Of a stretch of DNA of 64,000 nucleotides, positions 56,801-63,006 are shown piece after piece. A program made the position numbers and the translations under genes. The notes beneath the pieces were generated by a model that was not told where the DNA came from, made no database searches, and saw only the letters and a list, made by a program, of their open reading frames with translations. The stretch covers positions 6,643,501 to 6,707,500 of the forward strand of contig NZ_CP020104.1 in assembly GCF_002056795.1 (NCBI RefSeq), in the 5' to 3' direction. The first letter of the stretch is position 1. Each line of letters starts with the position of its first letter. Source of the stretch: Spirosoma aerolatum. GTDB taxonomy: Bacteria; Bacteroidota; Bacteroidia; Cytophagales; Spirosomataceae.

Positions 56801-59800
56801 ATACCGGGCGATACAGCTAAAGTATGTACTACGATTCCGGTACAGGTTTGTACAGGCGATGTTTATCTGTTCAGACTGAACGCACCCGCTGGCCGAACCA
56901 GTTATAAGTGGTACAAAAACGGCGTATTGATCGTAGGGCAGACGACGCATATCCTCGACATTACGACACCTGGAAGCTACAGTTTGGCTGCCGATAGTTT
57001 ATCGGGTCTATGCCCTAGTTTTAGTTGCTGCCCCTTCATTGTTGAGGAAGATACGCTGCCAACGTTCCAGGCTTCAGCCCTGGCGGCTACCTGTGCAGGT
57101 GGTTTGGTGCAGGCAAACGGTCAACTCGTGTTAAGCAACTTCAAAACAGGATACACCTATCAATATTCCACAGGCACTGATTTCAATGAATCCGCTCCAC
57201 TCTCAGGAACCGCCCAAACGATTCCGGTCAATGGAATAATTGCGAACAATTTACCAAATCCGGTTTCGGCTCAGGCGTATACAGTAAGGGTTTTCAACAG
57301 CAGCGGTTGTTATACGGATGTTACAGTCACCTTAAATCCGACCGCATGTATCTGCTCATTATCGGCCGTAGCCACGCCAAGCCAGTGTAATACGGCGACT
57401 AATACCTATTCGGCTCTGGTGGCCGTCAGCCTGACAAATTCATTGACTGGCACCATCACGGTGAGTATTCCTGGAGCATCACCCGTTAGCCAGACAGTAG
57501 CCGCCAATACATCGGTGGTAACGATCACAGTTCCTGGCCTGCCATCAGACGGCGCTATTCATACAGCAACGGTATCCCTACCTGGTTGCTCGACAGCTAC
57601 AGCGGTTTACTCCGCTCCGGCCTCCTGCTCGGTAGCTCCGCCCTGCTCGCTCAGTGCCGTAGCTACGGCGGGACAATGCAGCACGGCCACCAATACCTAT
57701 TCTGCTTCGGTTGTCGTGAGTCTGACCAACAGTTCGGCCGGTACGCTCACCCTTAGCTTACCCGGCACCAGTCCAATCAGTCAGACCATCAGTGCCAATA
57801 CCAGCTCGTTCACGGCTGTCTTCAACGGACTAGTCTCCGATGGTCTTAGCCATACGGCCACCATCAGCCTACCCGGTTGCGGCACTACAGCGGCCAGCTA
57901 TACCGCGCCGACAAGCTGTTCAGTAGCGATTCCAGTTCTGGCCTTAACTGTAACGCCCGGAACTTGCCAGAGTGCAACCAACCAGTATTCTATTTCGGGA
58001 ACGCTTTCACTCACCAATGCTCCGGCCAGTACAGTTATCTTCTCAGATGGCCTTGTGGCGACTACCGTATCGGTCAGTGCAGGCGCTACTTCCGTAGCGT
58101 ATACGCTGGCAGGTTTGAGCAGCGGGACAGGCTCACATACGGTAACGGCCAGCTTAGTTGGTCAGGTGGTCAGTGCGACCTATACCGCTCCGACTAGCTG
58201 TTCAGTAGCCCCTGTCTGCTCAATGACGGCTATTGCCACACCAAGTCAGTGTATGCCAGGCACCAACACGTACTCGGCACTGGTTGCGGTAAGCTTAAGC
58301 AATCCAGTGAACGGTACCATTACGGTGAGTATTCCTGGAGCATCACCCGTTAGCCAGACAGTAGCCGCCAATACATCGGTAGCTACCGTAGTAGTCCCCG
58401 GCTTGCTTTCTGATGGAGGGATTCATACCGCAACCGTAACACTACCCGGCTGCTCAACGACCACATCGGTGTATTCGGCACCTGTTTCCTGCTCGGTAGC
58501 TCCGCCCTGCTCGCTCAGTGCCGTAGCTACGGCGGGACAATGCAGCACGGCCACCAATACCTATTCTGCTTCGGTTGTTGTGAGTCTGACCAACAGTTCG
58601 GCTGGTACGCTCACCCTTAGCTTACCCGGCACCAGTCCAATCAGTCAAACGATTGCGGCTAACACCCCCACTTTCACGGCTGTCTTCAACGGACTAGTCT
58701 CCGACGGTCTTAGCCATACGGCCACCATCAGCCTGCCCGATTGCGGTACCACTACAGCCACCTTCACCGCTCCAGCTTCCTGCTCCATCGCCCCTGTCTG
58801 CTCGCTCAGTGCGGTGGCTTCGGCCGGAACCTGTAGCTCAGCTACCAACACCTATTCGGCTTCGGTAACCGTGACCGTACTCAACCCTGTGGCGGCTACC
58901 CTGACGGTTAATCTGGCAGGAGGCTCACAGACCTTCTCCACCACGGCCAATGCCCAGAACACCTTCACGGCTGTCTTCAATGGGTTGGTCTCCGATGGAC
59001 TCAGTCATACAGCCACCGTTAGTCTACCCGGTTGTGGCACGACCACTGCCACCTATACCGCTCCAGCCAGTTGCTCGGTAGCTCCGCCCTGTTCCATAAC
59101 TGCCGTCGCTACGGCTGGTCAGTGCGCCACCGCTACCAACACCTACTCGGCTCTGGTAGTGGTTAGCCTGACGAATCCTGTCAACGGCACCATCACGGTC
59201 AGTATTCCTGGAGCCTCTCCTGTCAGCCAGACGGTAGCCGCCAACGCATCAGTGGCAACCATCTCCGTGCCCGGCCTGCCTTCTGATGGCGCTATTCATA
59301 CGGCAACGGTAACGTTGCCCGGCTGCTCGACTACTACGGCCGTATATTCGGCTCCAGCTTCCTGCTCCGTAGCTCCACCCTGCTCGCTCAGTGCCGTGGC
59401 TACGGCAGGAACCTGTAGCACGGCCACCAACACCTACTCGGCTTCAGTAACGGTAACGGTTTTGAATCCTTCAAACGGGACGCTTAGCGTGAATTTGGGC
59501 GGAAATACGCAAACAGTCTCTACAACAGCCAATGGTCAGAATACCTTCACGGTTATCTTTACGAACCTGCCTTCAGATGGACTCACTCATACGGCCACCG
59601 CGAGTCTGCCGGGCTGTGGTACATCCACAAGTAGCTATACGGCCCCTTCCTGCTCAGTCGCGCCGGTTTGTTCCATAACTGCCGTCGCTACGGCTGGTCA
59701 GTGTACCACCGCTACCAACACCTACTCGGCTCTGGTAGTGGTTAGCCTGACAAATCCTGTCAACGGCACTATCACGGTCAGTATTCCTGGAGCCTCTCCT

Positions 59801-60559
59801 GTCAGCCAGACGGTAGCCGCCAACGCATCAGTGGCAACCATCTCCGTGCCCGGCCTGCCTTCTGATGGCGCTATTCATACGGCAACGGTAACGTTGCCTG
59901 GCTGCTCGACTACTACGGCCGTATATTCGGCTCCAGCTTCCTGCTCCGTAGCATCGACCTGCTCCATGAGTGCTGTCGTTACGGCAGGGGTATGTCAGTC
60001 AGCAACCAACACATTTACGACAAAGGCGGTCATCACGTTGGCTAACCCAGTTACAGGCATACTCACCGTGACCGATGGCCCTACTAGTATGACCTTTGCC
60101 ACTGTGACGGGCGCTAGTGCATCCTTTACGGCTACGTTTGCCAATCTGGTTTCGGATGGTTCCAGCCATACGGTCGTCGCTTCGCTACCGGGCTGCTCAA
60201 CAACTGTAAGCACCTATACCGCTCCGGCTAGCTGTAGCGTTGGCATGACTATATCCGTAACAGATCCGGGTGTGTGTCAGCCCAATACGAACACCTATAA
60301 CACAACGGGTGTCATTGCACTGACCAACGCTCCTGCGGGTATTATGACGATTTCAGACGGTATACTCAGCCTGACCGTAACGGTTGCGGCCGGAACTACA
60401 TCAGTACCGTATTCCATGATGGGACTATTAAGTGGCTCAGGACTACATACGGTGACGGTGAGCTTTGCCGGACAAACGGCTCAGACAACCTACATGGCTC
60501 CTGTTCCATGCTGCGTATCACCCGTCTGTGTTCCCATACGAATCAAGCGGGTACGGTAG
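50858..60559 (+). CDS. Giant modular surface protein 2 (SdrD-B / repeat / DUF11-like)
   Basis: A 3233-residue exported protein, paralogue of the preceding one. Signal peptide about 1-46 (LFFLTQLFSVGLAQC). A DNRLRE-like beta domain (about 50-235, LSGDDATEVTSG, IGIRFASVYIPKSATITNAYI), absent from the paralogue, is followed by an Ig-like domain, SdrD-B-like domain one (FNDFNGDGVKNAGE), a propeller-like region (VGIGGLTISSDGNQLYFVN), SdrD-B-like domain two (WFDTDNDGIQDPCE, about 947-960), seven repeats (1196-1877), DUF11-like and Ig-like domains (1878-2160, with SCCPFIVEEDTLPTFQA), then eleven more repeats (2164-3220) and the tail CCVSPVCVPIRIKRVR. The additional repeats follow the module that ends the paralogue, so the protein grew by adding a second repeat block. 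Probable surface adhesin. Confidence 0.86.
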   Translation: MPTCTMASTTQVIQKRPFTPGGLVKATCLTVSLFFLTQLFSVGLAQCISNSTLTIPVTLSGDDATEVTSGTVSTINTSSADLAFFNRYIGIRFASVYIPKSATITNAYIQFTGNSATSTSAGISNVGIRGHNVANSNSFTAAIGSNDISSRYTTAPTSASVNWTNSATWTNGAQGVNQRTPDLKAIVQEIVNRSDWKPNNAITLLLNATSGTGPSANAYDEPSSGDPKLVITYQATTTVTVTPTVSGCYNTTAGSRATVSVEVGWTDAPANDNLVIKLGNQTRQVTPGINVISFFDPDPYETQVPVEFASPQVFTFEIPADGSGGTVTASFASNTVCTSTASFTAPAACQPITCTSGTDLSGTAFNDFNGDGVKNAGETTGVSGIVVKAYDCAGTVYTTTTDVNGQYKLTIPLANYPVRLEFTNLPSAYSAQGTPNGVDGRTTVQFITAPDCGVDLGMSDPTDYCQNNPKIFVPCYVNGNPLASGTAGTQDAFVSVNYNDFSTSTGSGNYTNSTNPAHIASASQVGALWGTVYNKQTKTIFTSSVLRRHAGLGPLGLGGIYAINPTTNAVSNFLDVTNLGINVGSASVGSNVSRGLSASAISFSHDSAAFAQVGKVGIGGLTISSDGNQLYFVNLFDKKVYRLDISAYNAGGASPTTSTSFAIPNGCSNGNNSRPWGIKYHKGKVYVGVICDGSVTDNRSDMRAFVYALDPVANTWSTIFDFPLTYPKGPALLNDDIQAGAASNNWRTWTDNFDQLVFVDGHYLLRSQPILSGIEFDIDNSMVLGFADRTGLQGAADNYGTRAADTKLYYAISGGDILRAANINGVYILENNAKVAGITGALPNNSQGPGSGEFYNDDFVQVGILVHTENALGGLAIRPGSGNVLTSAMDPLNEVPYANGFRQFSNANGSIQSSYVVFQNGNFQKSVGLGDFELGCTTPTFIEIGNRVWFDTDNDGIQDPCEQSLSGVNVSLYKAGAVVATTTTNANGEYYFSSKSKLTNGTWNGTGADTTLLPNTAYQVVFGTGGQFTGGSLTISSNRYQLTQALSTAPTASTLNDSNVQLATIGGNSLPAISFTTGGAGTVNHTLDAGFTCAPAVIASLVATPAVCVGQTVTANSARIDLTGVQNGDKAFLYTAGPAPSYTAVSGQPVSSSAVSFTGLADPATSAGQSYSIIVYSGPVCSTVVSVTLAKAVCGTCAIGVAATPGACQAATNSYTVTGTVSLTSATAGLVTVTDGSSTTSFSVSVGQISATYSLTGLLSNASLHTVTATLPGCSTATTTYTAPASCSVAPSCGLAMVVTPGLCTSATNTYALSGTITSTNVPASGTLTINSDAFTPRSLTLPAGNASGTFSYSGLVSNGQTYTITASYSNSACAPVSQTFTAPVSCSVAPPCSLSAVATAGQCSTATNTYSASVVVSLTNSSAGTLTVSLPGTSPISQTIAANTPTFTAVFNGLVSDGLSHTATISLPDCGTTTATFTAPASCSIAPVCSLSAVASAGTCSSATNTYSASVTVTVLNPVAATLTVNLAGGSQTFSTTANAQNTFTAVFNGLVSDGLSHTATVSLPGCGTTTATYTAPASCSVAPVCSISAVATAGQCATATNTYSSTVVVTVNNPTSGTLLITDGTQTQPFATTAGATNTFTVIFPGLVSNGSTHSVVATLPGCSTATTTYTAPASCSVAPGCNLSVTASGSNCNPATNQYVLSGTINLTNSPTSQTLTLTDGSYVRSLTANAGTTSIAFSYTTLQSDGAVHTVTVTSSASACATTSTTYTAPASCSVAPVCSISAVATPGLCSTATNTFSNTVTVTMNNPTTGILTVTDGVNSVTFTVPASTGTTTAVATFNGIVSNGASHTVTATLPGCSTTTTTYTAPGSCTQPTGTQLTLSKYVSKPKAKLGDVLTYTVVLTNTGSTTATNVAVRDSMTTGLRYVGGSATAPTGTTFNQGTPLSTWTVGSLTPSQSFTLTYQAIADSSGILYNKATIPGDTAKVCTTIPVQVCTGDVYLFRLNAPAGRTSYKWYKNGVLIVGQTTHILDITTPGSYSLAADSLSGLCPSFSCCPFIVEEDTLPTFQASALAATCAGGLVQANGQLVLSNFKTGYTYQYSTGTDFNESAPLSGTAQTIPVNGIIANNLPNPVSAQAYTVRVFNSSGCYTDVTVTLNPTACICSLSAVATPSQCNTATNTYSALVAVSLTNSLTGTITVSIPGASPVSQTVAANTSVVTITVPGLPSDGAIHTATVSLPGCSTATAVYSAPASCSVAPPCSLSAVATAGQCSTATNTYSASVVVSLTNSSAGTLTLSLPGTSPISQTISANTSSFTAVFNGLVSDGLSHTATISLPGCGTTAASYTAPTSCSVAIPVLALTVTPGTCQSATNQYSISGTLSLTNAPASTVIFSDGLVATTVSVSAGATSVAYTLAGLSSGTGSHTVTASLVGQVVSATYTAPTSCSVAPVCSMTAIATPSQCMPGTNTYSALVAVSLSNPVNGTITVSIPGASPVSQTVAANTSVATVVVPGLLSDGGIHTATVTLPGCSTTTSVYSAPVSCSVAPPCSLSAVATAGQCSTATNTYSASVVVSLTNSSAGTLTLSLPGTSPISQTIAANTPTFTAVFNGLVSDGLSHTATISLPDCGTTTATFTAPASCSIAPVCSLSAVASAGTCSSATNTYSASVTVTVLNPVAATLTVNLAGGSQTFSTTANAQNTFTAVFNGLVSDGLSHTATVSLPGCGTTTATYTAPASCSVAPPCSITAVATAGQCATATNTYSALVVVSLTNPVNGTITVSIPGASPVSQTVAANASVATISVPGLPSDGAIHTATVTLPGCSTTTAVYSAPASCSVAPPCSLSAVATAGTCSTATNTYSASVTVTVLNPSNGTLSVNLGGNTQTVSTTANGQNTFTVIFTNLPSDGLTHTATASLPGCGTSTSSYTAPSCSVAPVCSITAVATAGQCTTATNTYSALVVVSLTNPVNGTITVSIPGASPVSQTVAANASVATISVPGLPSDGAIHTATVTLPGCSTTTAVYSAPASCSVASTCSMSAVVTAGVCQSATNTFTTKAVITLANPVTGILTVTDGPTSMTFATVTGASASFTATFANLVSDGSSHTVVASLPGCSTTVSTYTAPASCSVGMTISVTDPGVCQPNTNTYNTTGVIALTNAPAGIMTISDGILSLTVTVAAGTTSVPYSMMGLLSGSGLHTVTVSFAGQTAQTTYMAPVPCCVSPVCVPIRIKRVR
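54446..56490 (+). repeat. Repeat block A of giant protein 2 (seven modules)
   Basis: Modules of about 97 codons, most with four Cys: one at the start (CSLSAVATAGQC gives two), one in LPGC and one in TAPASC. Neighbouring modules are joined by SVAPP/SVAPV. Confidence 0.85.
55004..55600 (+). repeat. Segmental duplication, copy 1 (two modules)
   Basis: About 597 bp covering two modules, nearly identical to 58478-59074 (shift 3474 bases, 1158 codons). The first module is also close to 57614-57890 (shift 2610 bases, 870 codons). Confidence 0.85.
58478..59074 (+). repeat. Segmental duplication, copy 2 (two modules)
   Basis: Near-identical partner of 55004-55600, with only scattered single-base differences by eye. 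It spans the modules CSLSAVATAGQCSTATNTYS and CSLSAVASAGTCSSATNTYS. Confidence 0.85.
59092..59372 (+). repeat. Single-module duplication, copy 1
   Basis: 281 bp nearly identical to 59671-59951 (shift 579 bases, 193 codons), coding for the module with ATNTYSALVVVSLTNPVNGT. Confidence 0.85.
59671..59951 (+). repeat. Single-module duplication, copy 2
   Basis: Partner of 59092-59372 with only a few base differences. One unrelated module lies between the copies. Confidence 0.85.
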
Positions 60560-60579
60560 AGAACCTCTTGATCGCAATT

Positions 60580-60617
60580 CAGAAAGCCCTCTGACCGTCT
60601 GGTTGGAGGGCTTTCTG
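60580..60617 (+). terminator. Terminator after giant gene 2
   Basis: A 12-bp stem (CAGAAAGCCCTC) around a loop that contains a small inner ACC/GGT stem, 20 bases after the stop, followed by TTCGTTTG. Confidence 0.8.
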
Positions 60618-60723
60618 TTCGTTTGTGTGACTAGATGCCGGTGAATTTAGGATTAGCAGCCGGTACGCCAACTTTTAAGTAGTTGATTTTGTTACCCGAA
60701 CAGAGAGATACTGATTCATCTGT

Positions 60724-60731
60724 TATCTTTG
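60724..60731 (+). promoter_or_regulatory. -7 element of sufC
   Basis: TATCTTTG, an exact TAnnTTTG match 36 bases before the ATG at 60767. No TTG stands at the right distance. Confidence 0.5.
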
Positions 60732-60766
60732 CGGCTCATTTGCCAACGAGGGCATTACAACCTATT

Positions 60767-61516
60767 ATGTTATCCATCAGTAATTTACAAGCCTCTATCG
60801 GCGACAAAGAAATATTACGAGGTCTCAATCTGGAAGTCAACCCCGGTGAGGTTCACGCAATTATGGGTCCTAACGGTGCAGGAAAAAGCACCCTGGCATC
60901 TGTATTGGCAGGTCGGGAAGATTACGACGTAACGGGCGGCAGCGTTACCTTCGACGGTAAGGACTTATTGGACATGGCCCCTGAACAACGGGCGGCCGAA
61001 GGTATTTTTCTGGCCTTTCAATATCCAGTCGAAATACCGGGCGTCAGTACAACCAACTTCCTCAAGACGGCGATGAACGAAATCCGAAAATATCGGAGTC
61101 AGGACCCGCTCGATGCTGTGCAGTTTCTGAAGTTGATGAAAGAAAAGATGAAACTCGTCAACATCGACCAATCACTGCTGAGCCGATCATTGAACGAAGG
61201 ATTTTCGGGGGGAGAAAAGAAACGAAATGAAATCTTCCAGATGGCCATGCTGGAACCCAAACTAGCTATTCTGGACGAAACGGATTCGGGGCTGGATATC
61301 GATGCCCTGCGGATTGTAGCCGATGGTGTCAATAAACTCCGGTCGCCAGAGCGCGCTACGATTGTGGTTACGCACTACCAGCGGCTACTCGACTACATCG
61401 TACCTGATTTTGTGCATGTTCTGTACAAAGGTCGTATCGTAAAATCAGGCCCGAAAGAGTTGGCTCTCGAACTGGAAGAAAAAGGCTACGACTGGATTAA
61501 AGCCGAAGCAATCTGA
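60767..61516 (+). CDS. sufC: Fe-S cluster assembly ATPase SufC
   Basis: A 249-residue soluble ABC ATPase that powers the SufBCD scaffold in iron-sulfur cluster assembly. Walker A GPNGAGKST (residues 34-42), Q-loop FLAFQYP, signature FSGGEKKRNE, Walker B LAILDETDSGLDID and the switch His in VVTHYQRLLDYI are all present, and the SGLDID form is typical of SufC. The frame is open from 60683, but the ATG at 60767 gives the standard start. sufD follows after 106 bases; sufB is not in the window downstream and may lie elsewhere. Confidence 0.97.
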   Translation: MLSISNLQASIGDKEILRGLNLEVNPGEVHAIMGPNGAGKSTLASVLAGREDYDVTGGSVTFDGKDLLDMAPEQRAAEGIFLAFQYPVEIPGVSTTNFLKTAMNEIRKYRSQDPLDAVQFLKLMKEKMKLVNIDQSLLSRSLNEGFSGGEKKRNEIFQMAMLEPKLAILDETDSGLDIDALRIVADGVNKLRSPERATIVVTHYQRLLDYIVPDFVHVLYKGRIVKSGPKELALELEEKGYDWIKAEAI

Positions 61517-61622
61517 TATAGGGTATACACTGTATAATACATGAATGTATAGTGCAATTGACATAAAGCGCATCATTCACAGTATATCATACACCTTACA
61601 TCCTACATCATACATCAAAAAT

Positions 61623-62948
61623 ATGACTCCCTCTTACGCATCTTATAACGAGTTTAAAGAGCAATTGCTGGCGGCTTTTCGGGACAACGAAGAGCGAATG
61701 AACGGCGAGCGTAAAAGCGCGCTGCATCAGATCCGGCGTAGTGCTCTGAGACAATTCGACCAGCTTGGCTTTCCAACCATTCGGAACGAAGAATGGAAAT
61801 ACTCCAGTGTAAATGGCCTCTTGAAACAGTCGTTTGAACTGGACGAGACAACCACACTGACGATAGATGACCTGGCTCCGCTGGAAATTCCAAACCTTGA
61901 TGGCAACATTATTTATTTTATCAATGGGCGCTATCATGCTGAATTATCCAGGCTCATCAGCCCGGCCGACCAGGTTCAGATCATGAGTTTCGCCGATGCT
62001 ACAAAAGCAGATCCTGAGCTAATCGATACCCACTTCGCCCAGTATGCCGACTATCAGGAGAATGCTTTTACGGCCCTAAACACCGCGCTGGCTAACGACG
62101 GTATTGTGATCCGGGTACCTGCCAACGCAACGGTGGAGCAACCGATCATTCTTCGGTTTATTACCGACACACGCACTAAAAACATCACCTCGCAACCCCG
62201 TAATCTGGTACTGGTGGGCAAAAATGCTGAGGTCATGATGGCCGAGTCGTATCGGACTCTGGGCGAAGGCACCAGCTTCGTGAACGTCGTTACTGAGATT
62301 GTCCTCGAACGGGATGCCCGGATGCAGTATTACAAGGTGCAGAACGAAACCGAACAGGCGTATCATATTGGGACCACGCAGGTAAACCAGGCCGATAACA
62401 GTCATTTTTATTCGGCTACGGTCACGCTCAACGGCAGCTTTGTGCGTAACAACCTGAATATTGTACTGAATGGTCAGCAGGCCGAAGCGTTTATGTATGG
62501 CCTCTACATGCCAAACGGCCGTCAGCATGTCGATAACCACACGTTGGTAGACCATGCCATGCCCAATTCGTACAGTAATGAACTGTACAAGGGTATTCTG
62601 GACGACAACAGTACAGGGGTTTTCAACGGTAAGATTTTCGTCCGGCCCGACGCCCAGAAAACCAACGCGTATCAGTCGTGTAAGAATGTCGTCCTTTCGT
62701 CTGGCGCTACGATGAACACCAAGCCGCAGTTAGAAATTTTTGCGGACGATGTAAAGTGTTCTCACGGAACTACGACCGGTCAGCTCAACGACGAAGCCTT
62801 ATTTTATATGCGTTCACGAGGGATTCCGAAAGACGAGGCCCGGACGTTGCTGCTGTATGCATTCTCGCAGGATGTGCTGAGCCAGATCAAAATTCAACCT
62901 ATCCGGGAATATCTGGAAAAGGTGGTGACACAAAAACTGACGAAATAA
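61623..62948 (+). CDS. sufD: Fe-S cluster assembly protein SufD
   Basis: A 441-residue SufD with the right-handed beta-helix core of the SufB/SufD family. RNEEWKYSSVNGLL near the N-terminus, FVNVVTEIVLERDARMQYYKVQNE in the helix, SNELYKGILDDNSTGVFNGKIFV, and the C-terminal DDVKCSHGTTTGQLNDEALFYMRSRG are family signatures; the conserved His of CSHG is involved in cluster handling. It forms SufBC2D with SufC. The frame is open from 61545, but the ATG at 61623 fits the family length. The 106-bp gap to sufC contains low-complexity TACATC/TACACC words and no terminator. Confidence 0.96.
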   Translation: MTPSYASYNEFKEQLLAAFRDNEERMNGERKSALHQIRRSALRQFDQLGFPTIRNEEWKYSSVNGLLKQSFELDETTTLTIDDLAPLEIPNLDGNIIYFINGRYHAELSRLISPADQVQIMSFADATKADPELIDTHFAQYADYQENAFTALNTALANDGIVIRVPANATVEQPIILRFITDTRTKNITSQPRNLVLVGKNAEVMMAESYRTLGEGTSFVNVVTEIVLERDARMQYYKVQNETEQAYHIGTTQVNQADNSHFYSATVTLNGSFVRNNLNIVLNGQQAEAFMYGLYMPNGRQHVDNHTLVDHAMPNSYSNELYKGILDDNSTGVFNGKIFVRPDAQKTNAYQSCKNVVLSSGATMNTKPQLEIFADDVKCSHGTTTGQLNDEALFYMRSRGIPKDEARTLLLYAFSQDVLSQIKIQPIREYLEKVVTQKLTK

Positions 62949-62969
62949 ATCTAACTGAATAAACTGTTG

Positions 62970-62993
62970 AATAGCTCCTTATCTGGAGCTATT
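62970..62993. terminator. Hairpin between sufD and the hybrid kinase
   Basis: A 9-bp stem (AATAGCTCC) with a 6-base loop lies 21 bases after sufD and 13 bases before the convergent hybrid kinase stop; it may end both. Confidence 0.65.
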
Positions 62994-63006
62994 CTGCTTT
63001 ATGCCC

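Larger units (their letters stand above)
57349..60540 (+). repeat. Repeat block B of giant protein 2 (eleven modules)
   Basis: Modules of the same type as block A, after the DUF11-like and Ig-like part. Several modules are near copies of block A modules at DNA level. Confidence 0.85.

Noticed and set aside
54446..60540. Possible CRISPR array from regular DNA repeats
   Set aside because: Repeats are about 290 bp, in frame and code for protein modules; no short direct repeats with unique spacers and no cas genes.
43533..60559. LPXTG or classical T9SS C-terminal domains in the giant proteins
   Set aside because: No LPXTG, no gliding-associated or type A Ig-like C-terminal domain was found; both end in short cysteine-containing tails.
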